Notes under the pieces: model-generated
What the model saw: only the letters and a program-made list of their open reading frames with translations
Database searches by the model: none
What the model was told of the DNA's origin: nothing
Shown here: positions 42,453 through 50,502 of the stretch, piece after piece
How the letters are laid out: each line of letters begins with the position of its first letter
Numbering within the stretch: position 1 is the stretch's first letter
NCBI GenBank assembly: GCA_030652805.1
Contig: JAUSPT010000036.1
Coordinates: 1-56,729 of the forward strand
Direction: 5' to 3'
Source: a bacterium
Lineage (GTDB): Bacteria > JAHJDO01
Length of the DNA stretch: 56,729 bases
Made by a program: the position numbers and the translations under genes

Positions 42453-43340
42453 TTAAAAGTTTGCCATGTATTCACACTTACCTTTTATATCAAGACGTAT
42501 GCGATAAAGCGATCCACCCATCGGGACTTTGGAATCAAACCCAGGTGGTGTAAAATTGCTTGACCAGTATTCACCGGCAGTGGTGATATACAAGTCTGTC
42601 AGGTCTAAACCACCAAACATTACACTTGAAACTTGTTTCACCGGCATAGGAATCCGGCGTTCTGCCTTACCGTCAGGGTCATAGCGTACTACTTGTTCGC
42701 CATACCACTGAGCGCTCCACACATAGCCATCAGCATCTACTGTCAAACCATCAGGAATGCCTTCATCAGATGGGACTTCTACAAAATTTCGTTTATTGCT
42801 CAAATTACCTGTATTTATATCAACGTCGTAGGCATAAATACGTCTTACTGCAGAGTCAGCGTAATAAAGCGTACGATTTTCCGGGCTGAACCCAAGTCCG
42901 TTAGAAAGTTTTATTCCATCATCCACAACACGGATTGAACCGTCAATGTCTATTAAATAAAGCTTTCCTGTTTTCTCCATACCATTCGTTTCCCAGTAAT
43001 ATGTACCAGCGTAAATACGGCCTTTAGAATCAGCAATAATGTCATTAAAGAAAAGTGATTCACCATCGTATTGGCTGACAATTGTCCTATAATTGTCCTG
43101 ACCTCGCCATAGGTGCAGTCCCGCTCCTGCAACTATTAATGAATTGTTTCTATTCAGTGCTATACCAGATACCGCAAGGTCACGACTGATAATACTCTTT
43201 TTATCATCAGATGTTGAATACTGGAAAACCAATGATGCTTCAGCATCTACCCATATGAGTCGATGGTTCGTCGAGTCCCATAATGGCGCCTCACCACAGC
43301 GATTGTTATCTTCAGCAATAATTTCAATATTGTACATCAT
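42453..43340 (-). CDS. SMP-30/gluconolactonase-family lactonase
   Basis: A 295-residue six-bladed propeller of the SMP-30/regucalcin family. G-E-A-P-L-W-D near residue 16 gives the metal-binding glutamate. F-N-D-I-I-A-D-S-K-G-R and S-N-G-L-G-F-S-P give the asparagines, and I-P-D-G-L-T-V-D gives the metal-binding Asp. It would hydrolyse a sugar lactone made by the neighbouring dehydrogenase. It lies 14 bp after the MmsA gene. Confidence 0.87.
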   Translation of the reverse strand: MMYNIEIIAEDNNRCGEAPLWDSTNHRLIWVDAEASLVFQYSTSDDKKSIISRDLAVSGIALNRNNSLIVAGAGLHLWRGQDNYRTIVSQYDGESLFFNDIIADSKGRIYAGTYYWETNGMEKTGKLYLIDIDGSIRVVDDGIKLSNGLGFSPENRTLYYADSAVRRIYAYDVDINTGNLSNKRNFVEVPSDEGIPDGLTVDADGYVWSAQWYGEQVVRYDPDGKAERRIPMPVKQVSSVMFGGLDLTDLYITTAGEYWSSNFTPPGFDSKVPMGGSLYRIRLDIKGKCEYMANF

Positions 43341-43354
43341 AAAAAACCAAAAAA

Positions 43355-44836
43355 TTACTTCTCAGGCCAGTATCTCTCAGTTATTATCTTATCTTCCGTA
43401 AAAAAGTTAACAATTGCTTTGCCCTGCGCTTTGATATCAGCAAACTGCGAAGCCTTCATCCCGCCAAACGGTAAATACGATACAGGGGCAGGGATACCTA
43501 TATTAATGCCGATCATTCCGCATTCAACCTCAAGTTTGAACTTGCGAGCATAATAGCCATTCTGCGTATAGATAGATGCACCATTCCCGTATTGATGGTC
43601 GTTAATAATCTTTATTGACTCATCAAGAGTATCAGCTTTTAAAATAACAACTACCGGACCGAATATCTCAGTTTCATGAATTTTCATTCCGGGCTTTACA
43701 TCCGTAAAGATTGTTGGACCAATAAAATAACCTTTTTCACAGCCATCAACCATAATGTTCCTGCCGTCCAGAGCCAGTGTTGCGCCTTCATTTATTCCTG
43801 TCTCAATCATATCAAGAATAAACTTTTTTGACTTGGCGGAAATAACCGGTCCCATGACCATAGGTTCATCTGCAACTTTTGGATCAAGCGGGTTGGCAAC
43901 TATAATCTTTTTTGATTCCTCAATAAACCTCTCACAAATTGTCCTGTACATATCATTCCCAACAGCGACTATCGCAGAAGAAGCCATACATCTTTGACCT
44001 GCACAACCATAACATGAAGTAATCATATTGCGAATAGCATCATCAATCTTAGCATCAGGCAAGACAACCAAATGATTCTTAGCCCCACCCATCGCTTGAA
44101 AACGTTTATTGGTTTTAGCACATTTTTCAGCGACAATCTGGCATGTGCGAGTCGAGCCGACCAGCGATACACCTTTAACCTTTGTGCTTTCCATAAAAGT
44201 ATCTGCAACCACTCTATCCCCATTGACAAGATTGAAAACTCCTATAGGTAATCCTATCTGGTCTATATATTCAGTAATTAGCTGCATAGTTAAGGGGACT
44301 TGCTTGGAAGCTTTAACTATAAAAGTATTTCCGGTAGCTATGGCATAGGGAAGAAACCAAAAAGGAACCATCGCAGGAAAGTTAAATGGTGCAATCATTG
44401 TGAATACACCCAGAGGCAAACGGATTACCTCGCCGTCAATTCCATAAGAACTACCTATCAGTTTATCACCCTGCTGTAATATTGGCATACCAGAGGCTAC
44501 TTCACAATTTTCAAGCACTCGTTTCATTTCTGCGCGAGCGTCGGGAATGGATTTTCCCATTTCCTCAACAAGAGTTCGAGCAATTTTTTCTTCATTTTTC
44601 CGAAGTAATCCAATCAGCTTGTATAAAGGCTGAACTCGTCGAGAAACAGGTGTGCGGCTCCAGTTCTTAAACGCTTCAGAAGCAGCGTCAATAGCACGAT
44701 TTACTTCTGCAGGCGTTGATAACGGCACTTTCCCGATTATTTCGCCTGTACTTGGATTCTCAATATCAATGTAGCCGGTATTTTCTGCTTCTATCCATTT
44801 TCCATTAATATAATTTTTTATGGTTTTTACACTCAT
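43355..44836 (-). CDS. mmsA: CoA-acylating methylmalonate-semialdehyde dehydrogenase
   Basis: A 493-residue aldehyde dehydrogenase that oxidises methylmalonate or malonate semialdehyde to propionyl- or acetyl-CoA. F-T-M-I-A-P-F-N-F-P near residue 142, then V-G-S-T-R-T-C near residue 226, then G-G-A-K-N-H near 251 and C-A-G-Q-R-C-M-A-S with the catalytic cysteine near 284 are the MmsA/IolA pattern. The same enzyme ends inositol breakdown (IolA) and valine breakdown. Here the sugar-pathway context favours the former type of use. It overlaps the transaldolase by 4 bp. Confidence 0.9.
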   Translation of the reverse strand: MSVKTIKNYINGKWIEAENTGYIDIENPSTGEIIGKVPLSTPAEVNRAIDAASEAFKNWSRTPVSRRVQPLYKLIGLLRKNEEKIARTLVEEMGKSIPDARAEMKRVLENCEVASGMPILQQGDKLIGSSYGIDGEVIRLPLGVFTMIAPFNFPAMVPFWFLPYAIATGNTFIVKASKQVPLTMQLITEYIDQIGLPIGVFNLVNGDRVVADTFMESTKVKGVSLVGSTRTCQIVAEKCAKTNKRFQAMGGAKNHLVVLPDAKIDDAIRNMITSCYGCAGQRCMASSAIVAVGNDMYRTICERFIEESKKIIVANPLDPKVADEPMVMGPVISAKSKKFILDMIETGINEGATLALDGRNIMVDGCEKGYFIGPTIFTDVKPGMKIHETEIFGPVVVILKADTLDESIKIINDHQYGNGASIYTQNGYYARKFKLEVECGMIGINIGIPAPVSYLPFGGMKASQFADIKAQGKAIVNFFTEDKIITERYWPEK

Positions 44837-45870
44837 ATCCTGTATTCCTCCAATTGCATCCAGCCAGCCTGACTGAACTGGGTTAATGTTCGCTGCGCAG
44901 CTCCATAAGTCACAAATTCTTCTGGCTTCATACCTTCAGGTTCATACGCACGTACAAACTCAGGTATTGTTTCTAATCTATTAATGACTTCTGAATCTAT
45001 GGACACATCAATACGCTGCGGGTCTCTCGGTATCCCCGGCTGTAAAAGTAATGTCTGATATTTCGGATGGATGGACATTATCAGTTCAGCTCCTGTCAAT
45101 TCCTCCATGTGATATGTTCCCCGTAATGCTGCAACTACTAAAGTTGCTTCGTAATCGTGTTTTTTAAATATAGAATAAGCCCGTTTTGTTACAGCAAGAC
45201 CTGCCTGTCGAATATCTGACTCATTAATATTGGCTTTGCTGTCATTAGCCATATCACGCAGGTAATCATCAAGACGGCCTATCATGATAACGGCAAAACA
45301 CTGCCCGGGTATCTTACCAGCCTGTTGAGCGCGTTGCTTACCCTTACGAAACCGTTCAGCAACAGCAATAACCTGAGGAACCGTAAAGCTCACAGTAGCT
45401 GTTATTGTAATTCCTTCAGATGCACATTCCTCCAATGCGTCCAGTCCTGCTGCTGTTACTGGAAACTTTACAGCAATATTCGGCGCCCAGGAATGAAACC
45501 TTCTTGCCATGGATATCATTGCTTCTGTATCCCTTGCTATAGCCGGATTGACCTGAGCGCAAACATACCCCAGTTTCCCTGAAGTACGTTCATATTCGGG
45601 TTTAAACATCTTTGCTGCGTTCTTAACTACAACGCTCACAAGAAATTCTGCCTGTTCCTGAGAGGATAAATCCTTTTTAATATCTTTCAGCAAATGATTC
45701 CATTTCTCAGGACTAGAATGCAGAGTTTTAGATATAAGTACAGGATTAGTGGTAACTCCCGTAGCACCGTGCAACAGTGCCTGTTGAAGCTCATCAGGAT
45801 CTCCTGAATCATGCCACCATGTCGTTTTTATTTCTTTTACTAACCATTGCAAATAACTATCTTTAACCAT
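44833..45870 (-). CDS. Transaldolase-family protein
   Basis: A 345-residue class I aldolase-like TIM barrel. D-S-G-D-P-D-E-L near residue 21 and G-A-T-G-V-T-T-N-P near residue 35 are the N-terminal transaldolase signature. N-I-A-V-K-F-P-V-T near residue 133 holds the Schiff-base lysine. The C-terminal third is longer than in simple TalC/FsaA enzymes. It may split a keto-sugar acid or fructose-6-phosphate-like product of this pathway. It overlaps the MttB-like gene by 8 bp. Confidence 0.85.
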   Translation of the reverse strand: MVKDSYLQWLVKEIKTTWWHDSGDPDELQQALLHGATGVTTNPVLISKTLHSSPEKWNHLLKDIKKDLSSQEQAEFLVSVVVKNAAKMFKPEYERTSGKLGYVCAQVNPAIARDTEAMISMARRFHSWAPNIAVKFPVTAAGLDALEECASEGITITATVSFTVPQVIAVAERFRKGKQRAQQAGKIPGQCFAVIMIGRLDDYLRDMANDSKANINESDIRQAGLAVTKRAYSIFKKHDYEATLVVAALRGTYHMEELTGAELIMSIHPKYQTLLLQPGIPRDPQRIDVSIDSEVINRLETIPEFVRAYEPEGMKPEEFVTYGAAQRTLTQFSQAGWMQLEEYRI

Positions 45871-47290
45871 TTCCTTCCACCTCCCTTACTATATTATAAA
45901 TTTCGTTTACAATTTTAGAATCTAATGTATGTTCTGGTTTTTTGTTCAAAATTTCTCTGGCTTTTTCAGCAGCTCTTTCTTTTGTTGTCTTTGAACCATC
46001 ATTAACCCATCTTTCATAGACTTTTCTGTTTGAGATTTTTGGATCAAAATGTTCTCTGAAGTAGTTCAGAGTATGTTCTGTTTCCAGGAAAGACCCACCG
46101 GGCCCTTTGGATATAATAATATCTGTTGCAAGATGTTCAGTGTCTACTTTTATGCCTCGCATAATTCTTTTTACCATTGCTACTATTTCATCATCAATAA
46201 CTAACTGAGCAAGACTTTGGCAATTCTCTGTCTCATTTAGCCCCATTCCAGAAATATAGTTTATCCCTCCAATTGCAGGTATGAGAGCAGTCATCATCTT
46301 TTCGTATCCGGATTGAGTATCTGATATCAGACTATCTGTAAGTACACCTCCGCCGCGAGTAGGTAACTTATAGTAACGACCCATCTGTGCCATACAAACT
46401 TTTTGAAGCGCATATTCCGGTCCTCCCATTGTAACTGTTGTATATTTCATATCAAGATGTCTACCCCAGCTGCCATAGAGAACAGGAGTTCCTGGTTTTA
46501 CCGCATAAGTAATAACTATGGCACTGAGTATCTCTGCATTTGCCTGTGATACTATTGATGCCAGTGTAACCGGAGAAGAACCGCCCCCTATCGGACCTGA
46601 CTCTATACTTATAGGCAACCCATATTTTGCCCCTGACATAAGAAGTTCCACTTGTCGAGTGTCTTGTGATAAAGGAGAAAGGCAACACATATCCAAACAA
46701 ATTAATGGTTTCTTAATAAACTCTTCTTGTGATCCTCTCAAAACCGTTCCCATCTTTACTAAAGCATCAACGGATTTTGGGTTGTAATTTTCACTCATGA
46801 TGGGTTTTGTCTGGTAAATTAATGCTTCTGCCCATAGGTGAAGATCTCCTGTTTTTTCCGGCACATCGGAAGGAAATACATTTACATGGTTAAACTCACA
46901 TCCAGGCAATGCATCCGAAATCCTTAAATGCTCAATTAAATCTTTTCTTATTGCCCTACGTCTTTTTCCTGTTTCAAGGTCTTCGACAAAAACTGCAAAA
47001 CCCCCCGGTCCAAAATATACATTATTCCCTCCTACATCAAGCTTATATGAAGGATCTCTACCATAAAGTGAAAATTTTTCTGGTGTTGATTCTATGGCTT
47101 TCCGTACTACATCTGAAGACATTTTGACTATTTTCGATGACCTGTCTATCTTACAGCCAATCCCTTCAAGAAGTTCAAGACACTCATCATTTAATATCCT
47201 TATACCGCATTCTTCCAGTATACGTCTGGATTCAGTATCTATCTGTACTATCTCTTCCTGAGATAAAATTTCAAAGAATTTTGGTTTCAT
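45863..47290 (-). CDS. MttB-family corrinoid methyltransferase (non-pyrrolysine)
   Basis: A 475-residue member of the trimethylamine methyltransferase superfamily. These TIM-barrel enzymes move a methyl group from a quaternary or tertiary amine (for example glycine betaine) to a corrinoid protein. G-P-G-G-S-F-L-E-T-E-H-T-L near residue 415 is the family's C-terminal signature. The frame holds no in-frame amber codon, so it is the non-pyrrolysine type, as in MtgB-like enzymes. No MttC-type corrinoid protein is in the window. Its place inside a glycan-catabolism run is unusual. Confidence 0.87.
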   Translation of the reverse strand: MKPKFFEILSQEEIVQIDTESRRILEECGIRILNDECLELLEGIGCKIDRSSKIVKMSSDVVRKAIESTPEKFSLYGRDPSYKLDVGGNNVYFGPGGFAVFVEDLETGKRRRAIRKDLIEHLRISDALPGCEFNHVNVFPSDVPEKTGDLHLWAEALIYQTKPIMSENYNPKSVDALVKMGTVLRGSQEEFIKKPLICLDMCCLSPLSQDTRQVELLMSGAKYGLPISIESGPIGGGSSPVTLASIVSQANAEILSAIVITYAVKPGTPVLYGSWGRHLDMKYTTVTMGGPEYALQKVCMAQMGRYYKLPTRGGGVLTDSLISDTQSGYEKMMTALIPAIGGINYISGMGLNETENCQSLAQLVIDDEIVAMVKRIMRGIKVDTEHLATDIIISKGPGGSFLETEHTLNYFREHFDPKISNRKVYERWVNDGSKTTKERAAEKAREILNKKPEHTLDSKIVNEIYNIVREVEGNG

Positions 47291-47311
47291 AAAATCATAT
47301 CCTTTTTATTT

Positions 47312-47683
47312 TTAACCTGATTGTTTTAATATAGCTGCTTCCCTGCCAGGAGGGCTCAAAACCCATAGAATTTTCAATGTGTCATTATTATTATTCATCA
47401 ACTGATGACTTTTCCCTGATGATGACCATATCGCTGTACCCGCTGTCACATCTTCTATTTCTTCTCCAACTTTTATACTTCCTTTTCCGGAAACAACATA
47501 AAACATCTCCCCTTCTATATGTTTATGTTCTTCAGATTTTCCACCAGGGGGAAGAATCGTTAATCCAACAGCAAGAGATTTGAGCTCCGGATTAATAGCA
47601 GGAGAAAGAAGAACCTTAAGAGTGCGCTTAAACGGAGCAGGTACCTTCATTTCAAGCGCGTTGTTTTCATGAATAATAATCAT
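47312..47683 (-). CDS. Cupin-domain protein
   Basis: A 123-residue single-domain cupin. G-G-K-S-E-E-H-K-H-I-E-G-E-M-F-Y-V near residues 52-68 gives the His/His/Glu of motif 1, and a later S-S-G-K-S-H-Q-L gives the motif 2 His, so a metal site is likely. It could be a sugar isomerase, dioxygenase or binding protein. I chose the ATG at 47683, which makes a 4-bp ATGA overlap with GH36 and has a GAGGGAG site. A start at 47719 would overlap GH36 by 40 bp. Confidence 0.8.
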   Translation of the reverse strand: MIIIHENNALEMKVPAPFKRTLKVLLSPAINPELKSLAVGLTILPPGGKSEEHKHIEGEMFYVVSGKGSIKVGEEIEDVTAGTAIWSSSGKSHQLMNNNNDTLKILWVLSPPGREAAILKQSG

Positions 47684-50208
47684 ATCTTCAACTCCCTCAA
47701 TTGCCACTTTGTAGTCCAATCCTCAGTAACTACAGGAATGCAAACTGCCCCATTTGCAGTAATTCGGGTCAATGCTTTCCTGTCTTCAACTGTTACAGCA
47801 ACCTTACTCTGGGATCTTAATCCTGCGATTATGATTGAGCCTCTCTCACCAGGCGGACGATGTAATTCACCGGATAATGTTCGTTTGCGCACATTCCATT
47901 TTACTTTTGTCAGTTCCAGACCGCTGCTCTGATGAAATGTAGTCCCTACAGGCCATGGATGAGACCGTTTCCGACGGATAACCAGAAGTTTAACTGATGG
48001 GCCATAGAATGTTACATCCAGTTTACCGGGTAATGAATCATTCACTAATGCAGCAAAGTCTCCGGGATGCCGGTATGAACCTTTTGGCTTGAGTGGAACA
48101 GGAATTGTTCCCAGAAACTGTCCTGACCAGAATTCATATGCCCAATAACTTCTTTCAGAATCTAAGCCCAGAAGCTTAAAATCCACCCCAAATCTGAAAG
48201 GTACAGGGCAGCCGGACTCTTCCTTTTCAGGTTCAAACAGGTTAAAAACAGCTACAAGGTGCCAGCTGTCCCACTCTGATTTGATTGGAACATGCCAAAT
48301 GTTCGCTCCCTGTGGTTCGATTGTGGATGGACTGTCCTTGTTTTCGCCTTTACACATTGCTGCATAACTACCAAGACTGATGCGAACAGGGTAGAATAGA
48401 TCTACAACCACAGCTGGTTTTTGCAAAGGAGGAAGCGTAGCCAGCAAAACTTGCCATCTATCTTCCGGCAATATTGCCAGATTATCAGAAATATCAACAT
48501 GCCCCGCACAAAGAAATGTGGCTGTAGCTCGCACGCGAGCCTCTTCTAAAGTTCCCGGCAACCCCACAACAAAACATGATGGCTGAATAAGTCCCCATCG
48601 TTGATTTTTAAAAAGATGTGTTCCTAACGCTGCATAAATTTCTTTTAAATACTTATATCCTGTTCCTGTATTGCCAGTATCTCTATTCGTATAAAGCAGG
48701 TCAACATAACCTAGATTAGCTGTTTCCCTGCCAGTACAATCCAACACCAGCCCTTTTTCATCCTGAGAATTCATTGCTTCGTGTATAATTCGGCTTACTA
48801 TTCTCATTCCTTCATTTGCGTTACTGCAGGCTATTTGAGAATTATGATGACTGCCGGGTGTATGTAAGTTTCCACCAAAGTCCCACTTAAGATATCGAAC
48901 GCCTCTCTTAGCAAGAGACATTATTTTTCCTCTAACCCACCCCTGTACATCAGGATTAGTTGCATCAAGCGTAAAAATTCTGTCATGCGGCTGCCAAAAC
49001 CATTTCCCCATGTCTTTCAAATTGCCTTTTTTATCTTTTATCAGCCAGTCAGGATGTTCTTTAACAACAGGATGATTCTCGCTAACGCAGGTAAAACCCG
49101 TCCAGACACCTAATTGAAAGCCCAATGCCATAAGTTTTTTTGCCAGCCACTTCAAACCATGCGAAAAACGTTTATTTTCTTCAAAATACGTTGGTATATT
49201 ATCTTTTTCCCAGCCTAAGTCAGTTTGAATAAAACGCAGTCCTATCTTGTCAAGATACCTGGCTTTGGCTATTTCAGCATTTTCAAGTAAATCTTTCTCA
49301 GTTACGCTCAAACGGTGGGAATACCAGCTGCACCAGTTTGCAAACGGTTTTTGCACATCGGTTATGCTGTAGCGTTTAGCAACTCTTTCTGCATACTTTT
49401 CAAGAAGAAGATAAGGATCGTCTCCAATTTCGATAACGAATTCTTCCAGATCAATACTCTGCCCGGGTTCTATAGGTAAATCAGCTCCGCAAAACCCTAT
49501 TGACGCTTCAGTAAAATGATCTTCTGTCTCTAATTCAGGACAGATCATTGATATACGTGATGAATCTATTGAGGCGCCATCAACGTTATCAAATCCACAC
49601 GATGATGTTTCTTCTTTTTTTATTTTTTGAGCTGATGCTTTTATCATTCCTTTAAAACGACTGAAAGTTTCAAAAGCAATCAAAACTCCCTTTTTGTCAT
49701 GATTACTGTATGCCAAGGTTACGGCTTCGGAACAAAAAGAACGTTCTGTTCCGTCAAGAGCTTTAAGCCCGTCTATACCTGTCATAATTTGACCTATTGA
49801 CCGTACCTGGCCTCGATAGGCTCTATTTTCAAGAATACGTACCTGTGACAACTTTGAACCAAACTCAAATTTTGATTCAGGCACATCACTTATGGTCAAC
49901 AGATCAACGTGACTGAAAACAAACTGTTCCTTTCCCATATTTGTCAATGTGCTTTTCCACCTCAGGCGATTCGATGTTTCCTGTATAATGGTTTGTTTAA
50001 TAGTTGCGCCTGTTAATTTGCTTTTCCAGATAAGTTCTGTATTTTTGCCTTTAAGTTCGTGAGATTTCACACCCTCCATATGGATTTCTTTATCATTAAC
50101 TACAATCCGGCAGTCAGACGGGCCGATTTTAAAACCAGGCCACTCAGGCGCAGTGATTGTAAGAAGTCCATTATTTATTTTTATATTTAAACCTATCGAT
50201 ATCTTCAT
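47680..50208 (-). CDS. Alpha-galactosidase-like glycoside hydrolase (GH36-type)
   Basis: An 842-residue clan GH-D glycosidase. A beta-sandwich N-terminal half is followed by a TIM barrel with W-C-S-W-Y-S near residue 292, F-I-Q-T-D-L-G-W near 326, and Y-L-K-W-D-F (Asp443 as nucleophile). L-D-C-T-G-R follows, and R-D-T-G further on. No signal peptide is visible, so intracellular action on alpha-galactosides or related sugars is likely. The ribosome site and the 4-bp overlap lie in a truncated LamG leader gene, so translation may be coupled to a secreted-type peptide. Confidence 0.85.
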   Translation of the reverse strand: MKISIGLNIKINNGLLTITAPEWPGFKIGPSDCRIVVNDKEIHMEGVKSHELKGKNTELIWKSKLTGATIKQTIIQETSNRLRWKSTLTNMGKEQFVFSHVDLLTISDVPESKFEFGSKLSQVRILENRAYRGQVRSIGQIMTGIDGLKALDGTERSFCSEAVTLAYSNHDKKGVLIAFETFSRFKGMIKASAQKIKKEETSSCGFDNVDGASIDSSRISMICPELETEDHFTEASIGFCGADLPIEPGQSIDLEEFVIEIGDDPYLLLEKYAERVAKRYSITDVQKPFANWCSWYSHRLSVTEKDLLENAEIAKARYLDKIGLRFIQTDLGWEKDNIPTYFEENKRFSHGLKWLAKKLMALGFQLGVWTGFTCVSENHPVVKEHPDWLIKDKKGNLKDMGKWFWQPHDRIFTLDATNPDVQGWVRGKIMSLAKRGVRYLKWDFGGNLHTPGSHHNSQIACSNANEGMRIVSRIIHEAMNSQDEKGLVLDCTGRETANLGYVDLLYTNRDTGNTGTGYKYLKEIYAALGTHLFKNQRWGLIQPSCFVVGLPGTLEEARVRATATFLCAGHVDISDNLAILPEDRWQVLLATLPPLQKPAVVVDLFYPVRISLGSYAAMCKGENKDSPSTIEPQGANIWHVPIKSEWDSWHLVAVFNLFEPEKEESGCPVPFRFGVDFKLLGLDSERSYWAYEFWSGQFLGTIPVPLKPKGSYRHPGDFAALVNDSLPGKLDVTFYGPSVKLLVIRRKRSHPWPVGTTFHQSSGLELTKVKWNVRKRTLSGELHRPPGERGSIIIAGLRSQSKVAVTVEDRKALTRITANGAVCIPVVTEDWTTKWQLRELKI

Positions 50209-50384
50209 AATTGAGCTCCCTTGATTTTTCCATCATTTCCATTGCCGCTGCTGTCTTTTACTATGTCACCAGCCCCTTCATCAAAACTCCAGTACCCTAC
50301 TAATCCTTCCTCTGCATGGGCTGAAGAACCAGGCGCAAAAGATGATAAAAGAAATACAACCAAAAAATCTTTAACTAACTTCAT
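50205..50384 (-). pseudogene. Truncated LamG-type secreted protein (59 residues)
   Basis: An ATG at 50384 opens a 59-residue frame: a signal peptide beginning M-K-L-V-K-D-F-L-V-V-F, then G-L-V-G-Y-W-S-F-D-E-G-A-G and S-S-G-N-G-N-D-G-K-I-K-G-A. This is the first 30 residues of a LamG domain. The frame then stops at a TGA overlapping the GH36 start (ATGA). It is a close paralog of the LamG gene at 53.2 kb, with strong DNA identity over the signal peptide. It looks like the 5' remnant of a LamG gene joined to GH36. It could still be translated as a leader peptide that couples translation to GH36. Confidence 0.75.
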
Positions 50385-50414
50385 CCCGATTTTTTGTTAT
50401 AGTTTAGCTATCAA
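50385..50414 (-). repeat. Conserved leader upstream of the truncated LamG gene
   Basis: TTGATAGCTAAACTATAAC followed by A-tract matches, with 3 differences in 25 bases, the sequence 5' of the gene at 53127. It may be a shared control region or a duplication junction. Confidence 0.5.
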
Positions 50415-50435
50415 AAGTTAATTTTTTTAACTTTT
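50413..50435. terminator. AT-rich 9-bp hairpin between the GC-rich gene and the truncated LamG gene
   Basis: AAAAGTTAA and TTAACTTTT flank a 5-base loop, with T-runs on the plus strand and A-runs on the minus. It may work as a weak terminator between the two minus-strand units. The stem is all A/T except one pair. Confidence 0.3.
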
Positions 50436-50502
50436 TTTTCGTTTTTGTTTTATTTATAAAAAGATATTGGCAATACAAGCTCTCCACACTTTCTTTTTCG
50501 CC

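Noticed and set aside
45863-47290. Pyrrolysine-containing MttB
   Set aside because: The frame is full length without an in-frame TAG, and no pyl genes are present. It is the non-pyrrolysine type.
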